Source: Methanolobus sp. ZRKC5 (GTDB lineage: Archaea > Halobacteriota > Methanosarcinia > Methanosarcinales > Methanosarcinaceae). Taken from it: a stretch of 64,000 nucleotides of DNA. A model generated the notes under the pieces. The model saw only the letters and a program-made list of their open reading frames with translations. It made no database searches and was not told the origin of the DNA. The position numbers and the translations under genes were made by a program. The stretch spans positions 1,426,001 to 1,490,000 of the forward strand of contig NZ_CP151792.1 in NCBI RefSeq assembly GCF_038446525.1, read 5' to 3'. Positions 25,660 to 34,928 of this stretch are shown here, piece by piece (position 1 is the first letter of the stretch; each line of letters begins with the position of its first letter).

Positions 25660-25810
25660 TCAATCTTCATCCACAAAAATCCGTGCCACCAAACCTAAAT
25701 GATCCTCGTGGAATGGGTCAAGCTCTTTTCTTTGCAGTACCTGGAATTCAATATCAAAGTCGCTTTCAAGTTTTCAAAACTCTTCCTTGAACATCTTTTT
25801 TGAAATGGCA
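25660..25810 (-). pseudogene. Displaced copy of the flpA (fibrillarin) 3' end
   Basis: About 150 bases align with the last 50 codons of flpA (27497-27650), starting exactly at the stop codon: KELDPFHEDHLGLVAR is preserved, while an in-frame TGA interrupts EEF-stop-KLESDF. Roughly nine in ten bases agree. It lies on the far side of the ATPase pseudogene in the same orientation as flpA, like the gene-end duplication left by an integrated element. Confidence 0.8.
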
Positions 25811-25827
25811 ACTATGCCCACATCATA

Positions 25828-25889
25828 TTTGGTTTACTAATTGTAATAAACATGTGTTTATTTGGTTTACCAAACCAAATGTATATAAA
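25828..25889. promoter_or_regulatory. Promoter with TTTGGTTT operator of the DUF4143 ATPase gene
   Basis: A perfect inverted repeat, TTTGGTTT-ACC-AAACCAAA (25861-25879), directly abuts a TATA box (TGTATATAAAC, 25879-25889). A further half-site, TTTGGTTT, lies at 25828-25835. The ATG follows 23 bases after the TATA box, so the palindrome would sit over the TFB/TATA region, suiting repression. Confidence 0.5.
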
Positions 25890-25911
25890 CAACCACCTCC
25901 AAACAAAAAGT

Positions 25912-27370
25912 ATGGACAAAGATAAACTAAAAATTCTGTTGAAAGAACAGAACGATCAGATCAAAGATGTGAAAGAACTGGTTAAAAGAGAGTTGTTGGA
26001 TGAGGTTAAAGGTAAGAAGTCAGATCTTATCGTTATAGTGGCAGGACTTCGTAAAGTTAGGAAATCAACGCTTATGGAAGAGGTTAGGAAGGAGAATCTT
26101 CATGAGAGTTATTTTGTGAACTTTGACGATGAGAGGTTATTTGATTTTACAATTGAAGATTTCCAGATGATGCAGGAGATTCTTCTCGAGCTTTATGGTG
26201 AAAGAAATACTTACTTTTTTGGTAACTATTCAGCCTGATAAAAACACTATCAATAGCAATCTTGACAAAAAGTTGAGACCTACATTTTATTAGGATCATT
26301 AATTTTGATTGTTGCCATTGATTGCTTTTTTGATTCTTAGGTTGTTAGTGAGCAAACATCTCCGTTTTGATTAAATCAGTATCAATAGGCTAATTGTGGT
26401 AGGCTGAATAGTTACCTTTTTTGATGAGATACAGAATATACCGGGTTGGGAGAGATTTGTCAGACGGCTGCATGACGGTGGAAAAAAGATATATGTCACA
26501 GGTTCAAATGCAAGTATGCTGAGTCGGGAAATGGGAACTCATCTGACTGGCAGGCATCTTAGCTATTCATTGTATCCTTATTCGTTCAAGGAATTTCTCG
26601 ATTTCAAAAAATATGAGCTGCCTTCGTCAAACGTACTTACAACCGTTGAAAAGAGTACGATCAAGAAACACTTCAATGAGTATATTGAAACTGGAGGAAT
26701 ACCGGAATTTGTGAAAAACCGGGATGAGCTCTATATCAAGACACTGTATGAGAACATAATCTACAGAGATATAGTTGCAAGATACAATCTCAAAGATGAA
26801 AAGGCATTGAAAACAACAGCTTACTTTGCAGCATCTAATATCGCAAAGGAGATCAGTTACAACAATATCAAAAAGCTCACTGGACTTTCCAGTGCAACAA
26901 CAGTAAAGGAATACTTCGAGTACCTCGAGAACAGCTATCTCGCTTTTCTTGTACCAAAATTCTCTGCTTCCCTTAAAAAACAGGTTTACTCCAGCAAAAA
27001 AGTCTACTTCGTGGATACTGCCATAGCAAAGATACTGGGATTCAGGACATCCGAAGACTACGGAAGAATCCTTGAGAACATTGTGTTCATGGAACTCAAA
27101 AGAAGAAACGAAGAAGTCTACTATCACAGAGATAAAAAAGAATGTGATTTTGTCATAAGGGACGGCTACAACATAAGAGAAGCAATCCAGGTCACGCAGA
27201 GCCTTGAAAATCCAGATACCAGAAAAAGAGAGATTGAAGGACTGTTGGAAGCCTTAAAAGCCTACAAATTAAAAGAAGGCCTCATCCTCACCGATGACAG
27301 CGAAGATGAGATTAAAATGAATGGCAGAAAAATAATTGTGACGCCCATCTGGAAATGGATGCTGGAATGA
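25912..27370 (+). pseudogene. DUF4143-type AAA ATPase gene split by a MITE
   Basis: Removing the MITE at 26222-26415 with one copy of its target repeat restores one frame: NTYFF joins DEIQNIPGWERF. The N-terminus has a degenerate Walker A, VAGLRKVRKST (normally G-LR-x-VGKST; the Gly before Lys is Arg here), and NFDDERL. The C-terminal part contains TGSNASMLSREMGTHLTGRH, YSLYPYSFKEF and a DUF4143 domain with a PD-(D/E)xK-like CDFVIRDG. The second half alone could start at 26516. The restored length would be about 420 residues, normal for the family. The Walker defect may predate the insertion. Confidence 0.85.
26222..26415. mobile_element. 194-bp MITE, copy B, inside the ATPase gene
   Basis: Same sequence and orientation as copy A. 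Flanked by a perfect 8-bp direct repeat CTTTTTTG (26214-26221 and 26416-26423). The insertion is therefore simple and recent, and it proves the 8-bp target duplication of this family. Confidence 0.9.
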
Positions 27371-27496
27371 AACATATTTAAAATTGCCGTTATTGCTTAT
27401 GTGTTACAGATTATTGCTGATAATGGAATGTGCCGCCTGCGGCGTATGGCTGCACAGGCACTAAATCCAAAAAACCTTATTTACATACAGCTTACT

Positions 27497-28189
27497 TCAA
27501 TCTTCATCCACAAACATCCGTGCCACCAAACCTAAATGGTCCTCGTGGAACGGGTCAAGCTCTTTTCTTTGCAGTACCTCAGATTCAATGCCAAAGTCGC
27601 TTTCAAGTTTTCGGACCTCTTCCTTGAATATCTTTTTTGGGCTGGCTGCGGTGTCGATGCTCCTTGACTTGATGGAGAGCATCAGGTGGCCGTGTTCCTC
27701 TAGGAAGTACTTTGAGTTGATGGCTGCAATCTCAGCCTGATTGGGCTGGGCTACGTCCTGGAAGATGACATCCGCTTTTTCCACAATGTGTGCGTAGGAC
27801 TGGGGTTTGTTGGCATCAGCCAGTATCGGGATGATGTTAGGACGCTGGTCGCAGAGCTGAATAAGGTCACGCATGGTGCGTGGGGAGAACTCGACTGCGT
27901 AGACCAGGCCGTCTGTTAGTATGTCTGAGACGTGGCTCACCGTTGTTCCTGAGGCAGCACCTAGATAGAGTACTGCGGAATCCGGTTCTATTGGGATCTC
28001 GAAATTCTTGAGCACCATGGCTCCTAGTTTACTTCTGCTGGGGTCCCACTGGCGATATTCAATTCCATCGTCAACAATGAGACGCTCACCGTATACGCTC
28101 AGACCGGGCATGATATTTCTGGTTGCAAGCACCTTCCTGTCACCAATATCCAATTCATAGATACCGCGATATAACTCTTTAACTGACAT
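27497..28189 (-). CDS. flpA: Fibrillarin-like rRNA/tRNA 2'-O-methyltransferase
   Basis: 230 residues. S-adenosylmethionine-binding motif VLYLGAASGTTVSHVSDI (about 75), VYAVEFSPRTMRDL, and VIFQDVAQPNQ carry the catalytic Asp. It is the methylase subunit of archaeal box C/D RNPs, with Nop5 and L7Ae. It overlaps the nop5 stop by one base, forming an operon. Its 3' end is duplicated at 25660-25810. Confidence 0.95.
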   Translation of the reverse strand: MSVKELYRGIYELDIGDRKVLATRNIMPGLSVYGERLIVDDGIEYRQWDPSRSKLGAMVLKNFEIPIEPDSAVLYLGAASGTTVSHVSDILTDGLVYAVEFSPRTMRDLIQLCDQRPNIIPILADANKPQSYAHIVEKADVIFQDVAQPNQAEIAAINSKYFLEEHGHLMLSIKSRSIDTAASPKKIFKEEVRKLESDFGIESEVLQRKELDPFHEDHLGLVARMFVDED

Positions 28190-29229
28190 CAGCGCTTACC
28201 GCCTTTCCTCTTGCATCTATGTGTTTTTTTACCGCCCTTGCCCTTTGACTGGGGCTTTGGTTCCCTCTTTGGCGGATTTGGATTAGTATTCCTGATATGT
28301 TCCAGTTTCTTTTCAAGGGCATCCTTTATGGATGGCTCCAGTTCACCGGAATAGAAATCAGTCCTTGCAGCCAGGCTGATCTTGGAAGCAAGTGCCCTTG
28401 CAAGCTTTCCTCTCTGCCACCAGGGCGCATTCTTGATAATCGGATTGTTGAAGATAATTCCATGTTTAGGGGATGGTGCTCGGGAGCGCAGGTGCTTGAA
28501 AAGCGCCCTGTTCGCACCAATCACCTGGACTGTGCTGGATGGGAAAGCAGCAAGTTTCTGCAGGCTTCCTGCCATACTCATAAGGCGGGCACCAATAGAT
28601 GCTCCTGTAATGTTGCAAAGGTTCGGTGCAACCGAGCCCATACTAGTATTAATGTAATTTTCGATATACCTGCGGGTATCATACAGACTGCAAATGTTAT
28701 TGGCAAGAGCCCTCAAAAGTTCCTCATCTGCAAATGATATCTCAGCACCCATAGATTGTGATGACTTTTCGAACAACTCATGGTCCTCAGGCACATTTGC
28801 CCTTGAGCCATAGGCAGAAACAAATTTTGCAAGCTTCTCGCCTGTCATATCCAGTTCCGGGAAATACCTTCCATACCACTCAAAGAGGCGCTCACTGAGT
28901 TCATTCACATTCTTATCGATATCATCCAGCGCCTCAACTGCCTGGATTACCCTTGAATCATCAGTATCGGTTTGTGATATCTGGCTCTTTGCAGCCCTGA
29001 TACACACATCCCTCAGGAGTATATCATAATCCTCATCAAGCTCGACAAAGCCAGACTCCAGAGCAGCCTTACGGAGATCAGGACGCTTAAGCGGAACATC
29101 CTGCACATTCTCCTGTGACTCGAAGACAAGTTCAGCCAGCTTTTCCGGATCCTTATCAAACAGCTTACAATCCTCTACCTCACCCTCAGTATCCAGCTGA
29201 AGTTTTCCAAACCATGTAGTGAATTCCAT
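28189..29229 (-). CDS. nop5: Nop5/Nop56-58 C/D RNP scaffold protein
   Basis: 346 residues. N-terminal fibrillarin-binding domain, a coiled-coil middle, and the NOP domain with MGSVAPNLCNITGASIGARL (about 215) and GANRALFKHLRS. The tail (from about 315) is a basic KGKGGKKTHRCKRKGGKR type extension that binds RNA. It bridges fibrillarin to the guide RNA. Confidence 0.95.
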   Translation of the reverse strand: MEFTTWFGKLQLDTEGEVEDCKLFDKDPEKLAELVFESQENVQDVPLKRPDLRKAALESGFVELDEDYDILLRDVCIRAAKSQISQTDTDDSRVIQAVEALDDIDKNVNELSERLFEWYGRYFPELDMTGEKLAKFVSAYGSRANVPEDHELFEKSSQSMGAEISFADEELLRALANNICSLYDTRRYIENYINTSMGSVAPNLCNITGASIGARLMSMAGSLQKLAAFPSSTVQVIGANRALFKHLRSRAPSPKHGIIFNNPIIKNAPWWQRGKLARALASKISLAARTDFYSGELEPSIKDALEKKLEHIRNTNPNPPKREPKPQSKGKGGKKTHRCKRKGGKR

Positions 29230-29230
29230 A

Positions 29231-30190
29231 TCACACCCTCCTTATTTCCGCACCGGTATTATTTGCCTTTGTGACAATCACCCTGCCACCTATTGTATTA
29301 TCAAGAAGTTCCTGCACATCCTCCTGCAGATAGGCAGCATCCTCATTGTTGTCAACTATACCGTAAACTGCAGGCCCGAATGAACTCATACCTGCACCAT
29401 ATGCACCATTGTCCTGCATCAGCGTCATAACATCCCTCACAGCCTGGTGCTGAAGCTGTACCTCACGTTTCTTAAAACCGATATTCTGTATGTGATTAAT
29501 GCAATAACCAAAAGCCTCGATGTCCTTCTCCATTATGGCAGGCATCATTTTCATAAGGATGATATGTGACAGCTCCTGCACTTCATTAATAGGAATTGGA
29601 CATTCCTTCTGGAATATATTGACTTCTTTTGCATCATGTGCCCCCAAGGTCTCGGGAAGTGCAAGAACTATGTCCCAGTCAGGGAAATCATGCCTGAACA
29701 ACACCGGAGCAGGGTCTGCCCTACTTGCAGACGATGGGGAGAATGAACCCTTGTCACTGAACCTGTGGCCTCCGTCAACAATGAAACCACCCATCTCAAA
29801 TGACGCTACACCAATTCCTGAAGTGCCTCCACGTCCCACTGCAATGGCAAGCTCTCTTACACTCATGCCCAGATCATACAACTCATTAGCAGCCGCAGCC
29901 GCAGATAACGCTGCCTGTGTACCAGAACCAAAACCGACATGTGCCAGCATATCTTCTTCAATCTTAAGATTAATACCCTCACCTTCAGGAAGGACTTGCC
30001 TCACAGCATTCTCCATCCTTTCCCCGAGGAACGAATCACCCACCACTTCAATCGTATCGGACTTCTCTGCACTGATCACAACATGGGGTGATGCCAGAGA
30101 AATACCTGTGCCACCATCCACTCTGCCAAGACTGGCATTCATATCAATAAGAGTGAGATGGAGCCTTGATGGGGACTTAATAGTAATCAT
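29231..30190 (-). CDS. mptG: Beta-ribofuranosylaminobenzene 5'-phosphate (beta-RFAP) synthase
   Basis: 319 residues from ATG 30190 (MITIKSPSRLHLTLIDM). A GTG at 30211 would add seven residues. It belongs to the GHMP-like family: AHVGFGSGTQAALSAA (about 90) is the glycine-rich loop, and GRGGTSGIGVASFEMGGF is diagnostic of RFAP synthase. It couples PRPP with 4-hydroxybenzoate/aminobenzoate in methanopterin synthesis, as expected for a methanogen. One base separates it from nop5. Confidence 0.9.
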   Translation of the reverse strand: MITIKSPSRLHLTLIDMNASLGRVDGGTGISLASPHVVISAEKSDTIEVVGDSFLGERMENAVRQVLPEGEGINLKIEEDMLAHVGFGSGTQAALSAAAAANELYDLGMSVRELAIAVGRGGTSGIGVASFEMGGFIVDGGHRFSDKGSFSPSSASRADPAPVLFRHDFPDWDIVLALPETLGAHDAKEVNIFQKECPIPINEVQELSHIILMKMMPAIMEKDIEAFGYCINHIQNIGFKKREVQLQHQAVRDVMTLMQDNGAYGAGMSSFGPAVYGIVDNNEDAAYLQEDVQELLDNTIGGRVIVTKANNTGAEIRRV

Positions 30191-30217
30191 GTCATGAAGT
30201 ATCAGTGACACATACTA

Positions 30218-30958
30218 TTAAAGATTAACACTTGACTTTTTAGAATACCTGTTAATAAAAAACTGCCATGAAAAACGCAGCACATTCCTATCCAGAACAA
30301 AGAACAGGATCACAAGAATAAAACGATACAACCGAATCCTCACAGATCCTTTCATGTCAAAGTCCAGCCTGCTGTCAATAAAATCCGGCTCCAGTTGCAT
30401 TTTCAGATTATCAGAGTGACAGGCAAAATAACCCTTCAACGCATGGACATAACCACATGCAATTCCTGTATATGCAGGATCAGGAAAACCAAACACCATA
30501 TTGACCCTTGCATATGGTATCCTGATGGCATGGATTGTTCCCTGCAACAACCTGATTGCAGGTGACCTCAGTTGCCTGAAAGCCTGTAATATCTCTGAAA
30601 AAGATATGTCCTTTGATTTTTTGGACTTAGAAGGTTCTTTTTTGCCACCCTTAACTTCCCTCTTGACTGTTTTCTTATCCAACCCTTTACCCTCAGGAAC
30701 ATCAACCCCAGAAATTGAAGAATATTGATCACCTTTTGAACCAAATTCGTTTTCTTTGTCGTCTGTCGGACTGATGCAATAGGAAAACAGTAGCCAGTGC
30801 ACGGAGACCCTGTGTTCTATATCACTGCCGGAGCCCTGTGCTTCAAAAACAATATCAATAGCAGTAAAGAGAATAAGTAAAAATACAAGTACAACAAGCA
30901 CGATAAGAAGCAGTATCACCATTAAGACAGATAACATGGCTGCTCCCCGCCAGGACAA
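30218..30958 (-). CDS. DUF2953 membrane protein
   Basis: 246 residues. An N-terminal helix (about 8-32) and a C-terminal hydrophobic segment (about 212-232) flank a charged middle region. VNMVFGFPDPAYTGIACGYV (about 153) is the DUF2953 signature (G-x-x-DP-xx-TG). In Firmicutes DUF2953 proteins (YtfI) neighbour the GerW/YtfJ gene, and the same pairing is seen here. Confidence 0.8.
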   Translation of the reverse strand: MSWRGAAMLSVLMVILLLIVLVVLVFLLILFTAIDIVFEAQGSGSDIEHRVSVHWLLFSYCISPTDDKENEFGSKGDQYSSISGVDVPEGKGLDKKTVKREVKGGKKEPSKSKKSKDISFSEILQAFRQLRSPAIRLLQGTIHAIRIPYARVNMVFGFPDPAYTGIACGYVHALKGYFACHSDNLKMQLEPDFIDSRLDFDMKGSVRIRLYRFILVILFFVLDRNVLRFSWQFFINRYSKKSSVNL

Positions 30959-30976
30959 TAAATAAAAATAGAAAGA

Positions 30977-31393
30977 TCAGTCTTCAGAAGACTCATCTGT
31001 CCCTTCGCAGGGTTCTGAATCATCCTGACAGCTCTCATCTTTCTTTGATTTTTTCTTCATAGACCTGACCTTCTCGATCAGTCCCGGAACAGACTCAAGT
31101 ATCTTGCCAAAATCGGTATGACCGGATAAAGACAGCAGGCGTGTGCCCTCTGGTGAAACTACAATGAATGCCACAGGCTCTATCTTTGCACCTGCGCCGC
31201 CACCGCCACCAAAGCCTTCTTCCTCACCTTTCTTCTTACCCTCGCCGCCGCCACTTCCAAATCCAAATGAAACCTTGGTAACTGGAATAATGGTGGTATC
31301 TCCAACAACCATTGTTTCCCCGACAACGGTCTTGGTGCTCACAAGTCTTTCAAGTTCTGCGGATACTTCTTTCATCAGATCTTCAAGTGCCAT
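30977..31393 (-). CDS. GerW/YtfJ-family protein
   Basis: 138 residues. The conserved core reads VVGETMVVGDTTIIPVTKVS, then FGFGSGGGEG, a Gly-rich loop, and AFIVVSPEGTRLLSL. The C-terminus is Lys-rich then acidic. The family is best known in spore formers, but solo copies occur widely, including in methanogens. It lies 18 bases from the DUF2953 gene, probably co-transcribed. Biochemical role unknown. Confidence 0.85.
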   Translation of the reverse strand: MALEDLMKEVSAELERLVSTKTVVGETMVVGDTTIIPVTKVSFGFGSGGGEGKKKGEEEGFGGGGGAGAKIEPVAFIVVSPEGTRLLSLSGHTDFGKILESVPGLIEKVRSMKKKSKKDESCQDDSEPCEGTDESSED

Positions 31394-31523
31394 GTTAAAA
31401 CCCCTTTAATAATAATGGACTTTCATTAGTAATATCACTTACCAGTTAAAAAAGAATATTCAAAACATAAAGAAGCATGCTCTATAAAATATCGGAACTA
31501 TGTAAAAACCATAGCCATAGAAA

Positions 31524-33710
31524 TCATTGGGATTCTGTGTTATCCTGGAAGAAATTCATAAGAGAGTATTTCACCTTCTGGGGTTCCACATCAATGAATT
31601 CCTCCCTTTCCTCTGGAGGGAATATTTCAAACACTGAGAATTTTCCAAATTTTTTAGGAGCAGATGTAGTAAAACGTCCGTCAACAAGTATCCTCACACC
31701 ATAGTCAACTGGAGAGCGTACGACCCTGCCCATTGCCTGACGTATCTTACGGATGGTTGGTACCTGTACGGCATACTCCCATCCTGCACCATATCCGAAT
31801 GTATGATCATAAGCCGACTCGACAGCATTCATACGATCATTTAAGGCTGGATAGCCGACACCTACTATTATTACCGTCCTGCCTCTGCCGTCACGATAAT
31901 CAATGCCTTCGCTCAATGTGCCCCAGAGATACGAAACAAGTACAGCCTTATTACCGGATTCTCCCATTTTGAAGAAATCTTCCCTTATCTCCTGAGATGA
32001 AACACCGACCTCATCAAGGAAAACAGGTGCATCCACCCGGGATTCCAGTTTCTTATAGTACCTTCTGGCCTCAAATGAGCTCTGGAAAAAGATGATAACA
32101 TTGCCTTCACTGTGCTCTATTGCATCGAATATGACCTCTTCAAGGGCCTGTAAGGTCTGAGGGTCATCTCTGGTCTTTGCAAACAAAGGCGGAACTGAAA
32201 CTGATAGTGTCAGACGTTTGTCTTCGGGGAATGATGTTGCATAAGCAATCTCGCAAGTAGGTCTTCCGATTCCCAAAGTAGATTTAATCATATCGAAAGG
32301 ACGCAGGGTAGCTGACATAAGAACTGCCGAGAAAAGCGAATCAAATAGAGGTTCGGTCACATTCTTAGGAATACATGTAAAAAGTTCGATACGACCATAT
32401 ATTTCATCACTAAGATCACGCCTGACATTTAGGACCGGATAGTAGTTCAGATTATTAGAAAGCACAAGATACGATGACAGGAAATCTGCAGCATAGCGTA
32501 TGTTTGAGCGCTTAAGGACTCCGCTCAAGCCTTTCTTATACTGTTCACGATAATTCTCATCAAGCATTTCACCGAATGCACTTGCTTCTGAGAGAATTTT
32601 CTGTATAGAGGTCTCGTCTTTGAAACCTGCGTCCTTTGCAAGCTTAAAGAACTTACCCCCGACCATATCATTACGCTCGTAGGGGTCACTTATACGCATA
32701 TCGTACCAGTGTTTTCCAACCCTCTCCCGCTCACCGAACTTGAAGCGGGAGTTATATATCTCCACCATAACATTGCGAAGTATTTTTAATAAATTATGAG
32801 CACCGCTATCCGGCATCTGATCGACATTTGCCTCGACCTCTGCAATCGCTTTCTCCAACGTATGCTCTGTGATAGTGATAGATGAATGTGATCTTGCAGC
32901 AGATTCAATGTTATGTGCTTCGTCAAATATAATAATGACATCTTGTGGCTCCTTTTCAAGCCAGTTGAGCACTCTCATGAATATATCCGCATTCAATACG
33001 TGATGGAAATTGCAGATAACAAGTTCTGCATGCTTAAGTTCACGTTTCAGTAGTTCATAGCCGCACATCCCTTTCTGTAAAGCATATTCATTTACTTCCT
33101 CAGGGGTACGCACATCATCGAACAACCATTGCCTGAAAGTTTCACCGTCGTAACGCAGCACCTCATAAAGTTCATCACATGAACGTTTACGAAGTTCTGT
33201 TGCTTTTTCCTCGGCAACATCCAGCTCCTTTGAAAGAGCATCGCGAAGTGCCACAAGTGCAGGGTCTTTTGACCGTTTGTAATTCTCAAACGCAGACTTC
33301 ATTTCCTGTTTCTTAAGAGCGATCTCCCTTTCGGTTTCCAGAAGTTCAAAAGTGTTCTCGCGTTTGAGCCTGCATTCTTCATAATCAGTCTCATTAGGGC
33401 ACATCGCGGACTTGCCTTTTACCACTGCAACCTTCAGATCGTTAGTTTGCCTGATATCACGTGCCTCGTTGATGAACTGGACCATCTGCTGATGAACATT
33501 AGTAGCTATGATCACCGTTTTTTGGAGTTGTTTCCCCACATTCAGAGAAGGTGCCAGGGCACTGAGAGTCTTACCTGTACCACATGCTCCTTCAAAAAGT
33601 ATGATCTCTTTGTTTATGAGGGAAGAATGAATCTTGTCCATTGCCTCCTGCTGATTTGGATAACAGGTTTCTTTTGGAAAATATCTCATGTATCCACTTT
33701 TACCGCTCAT
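31524..33710 (-). CDS. XPD/DinG-type Fe-S DNA helicase
   Basis: 728 residues, superfamily 2. Walker A FEGACGTGKTLSA (about 38), a 4Fe-4S domain with Cys in SAMCPNETDYEEC, SCDEL and GMCGYELL, the DEAH box IIFDEAHNIES (about 261), and motif VI QAMGRVVRSPVDYG (about 680). It unwinds DNA 5' to 3' in repair or replication. The gene stands alone. Confidence 0.9.
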   Translation of the reverse strand: MSGKSGYMRYFPKETCYPNQQEAMDKIHSSLINKEIILFEGACGTGKTLSALAPSLNVGKQLQKTVIIATNVHQQMVQFINEARDIRQTNDLKVAVVKGKSAMCPNETDYEECRLKRENTFELLETEREIALKKQEMKSAFENYKRSKDPALVALRDALSKELDVAEEKATELRKRSCDELYEVLRYDGETFRQWLFDDVRTPEEVNEYALQKGMCGYELLKRELKHAELVICNFHHVLNADIFMRVLNWLEKEPQDVIIIFDEAHNIESAARSHSSITITEHTLEKAIAEVEANVDQMPDSGAHNLLKILRNVMVEIYNSRFKFGERERVGKHWYDMRISDPYERNDMVGGKFFKLAKDAGFKDETSIQKILSEASAFGEMLDENYREQYKKGLSGVLKRSNIRYAADFLSSYLVLSNNLNYYPVLNVRRDLSDEIYGRIELFTCIPKNVTEPLFDSLFSAVLMSATLRPFDMIKSTLGIGRPTCEIAYATSFPEDKRLTLSVSVPPLFAKTRDDPQTLQALEEVIFDAIEHSEGNVIIFFQSSFEARRYYKKLESRVDAPVFLDEVGVSSQEIREDFFKMGESGNKAVLVSYLWGTLSEGIDYRDGRGRTVIIVGVGYPALNDRMNAVESAYDHTFGYGAGWEYAVQVPTIRKIRQAMGRVVRSPVDYGVRILVDGRFTTSAPKKFGKFSVFEIFPPEEREEFIDVEPQKVKYSLMNFFQDNTESQ

Positions 33711-33762
33711 CGACTACCCCTATGACCTCACATTACTTAAACGGTTTTGATACTATGGAGCA

Positions 33763-34410
33763 TCAATCTACCGGAGTGACCACACATTCAAATTCCGAGA
33801 TAATACACTGGGACTCCTTGTCGAATATCTTGATAGTGACCATGCTGTCCTCCTTCAACCCATAATGATTTGCAGTATTTGGCACCCCATTTATGTCCAC
33901 TGATACTGTAGAAAATATGCTACCGTTGATAGCATCATCACCATTCAGAATCAATTTCTCACCTGCAGACCAAGCACCATCTGAAATATCCGGATTCCTT
34001 GAAGCATATACGGATTTCTTTCCTTCAAACAGAAGAGAAGCATAATTTATGGAAACTTCACCATAATGCCGTGTCCCATGTGGGACAACACCCTCATAAC
34101 TACTCCCCTCACCGGATATTATGATCTTAGTGGAACCAATCTGCAAAGGATCACCAACCATATGTTCCAGATATAGGAAGTTCTCTTTGTATTGTACATA
34201 AGTAGGATAATTTCGAACACCACCTTCCACATATTCCACCTCAATTAAAGCCATAGGAGCTTTGCTTAAGGACAATGCAGCATCCCCGCCATACACTGAA
34301 GAGACTGTGATGCCTGCCAATAGTATTGTCAGAAAAAGCATCAGTATAACTCCTATCACAGGCGACACACCTTCCGTATGCCATCTGAAAATCAAAATTT
34401 GTTTTTCCAT
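33763..34410 (-). CDS. Archaeal type IV pilin-like protein
   Basis: 215 residues from ATG 34410 (MEKQILIFRW). The class III signal EGVSPVIGVILMLFLTILLA (about 14-33), where processing would occur just ahead of the helix, is the hallmark of archaeal DUF1628/type IV pilins. The external domain is beta-rich. A TATA box (TTTATATA) lies about 25 bases upstream, suggesting a leaderless transcript. An upstream extension of the frame to 34515 adds an unlikely hydrophobic leader. Confidence 0.8.
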   Translation of the reverse strand: MEKQILIFRWHTEGVSPVIGVILMLFLTILLAGITVSSVYGGDAALSLSKAPMALIEVEYVEGGVRNYPTYVQYKENFLYLEHMVGDPLQIGSTKIIISGEGSSYEGVVPHGTRHYGEVSINYASLLFEGKKSVYASRNPDISDGAWSAGEKLILNGDDAINGSIFSTVSVDINGVPNTANHYGLKEDSMVTIKIFDKESQCIISEFECVVTPVD

Positions 34411-34689
34411 GGGCGTAATTTTGATACTGACTATATAAATTAATCTTAATTGCCCTAATATATTCATCACCAGTATAATACAACACAAATTAAAAATACC
34501 AGCGTCCATAGGCATATTAAAGAACCAATGAATGAAGTAATAAGAGCACGAGCTCCTCGATTTAAGGTTGATAACGATAGCTTTTTATCCCACTTGTGTT
34601 ATGATAGGGTGTAGAAGCCTACTATTATATAGTATGTATCTATAAAAACGAATACGCATTGTTATGCAATGCAAAGGAGCGTAAAACAA

Positions 34690-34866
34690 ATGGTAGCAAT
34701 TATTACTGTCGATGAATGTGTCGGTTGTGGAACATGTATAGATGAGTGCCCTGCAGAGGCAATTACACTTAACGGTGAAAACATTGCAATAGTTGAAGCA
34801 AGCGAATGTCTGGACTGCGGTGCATGTGTTGACGTGTGCCCAACAGACGCAATATCAATGGAATAA
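34690..34866 (+). CDS. 2[4Fe-4S] ferredoxin
   Basis: 58 residues, bacterial-type ferredoxin: [12 protein letters not shown] (about 10) and [12 protein letters not shown] (about 40) bind two clusters. It carries electrons for methanogenesis or reductive biosynthesis. The start at 34690 is preceded by AAGGAG eight bases away, and a TATA box lies near 34625. Confidence 0.9.
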   Translation: MVAIITVDECVGCGTCIDECPAEAITLNGENIAIVEASECLDCGACVDVCPTDAISME

Positions 34867-34928
34867 AAATAATATTTTATTCCATATTCTTTACTTTTTT
34901 ATTCTTTTTTTATTCCAGAGGGAGACTC

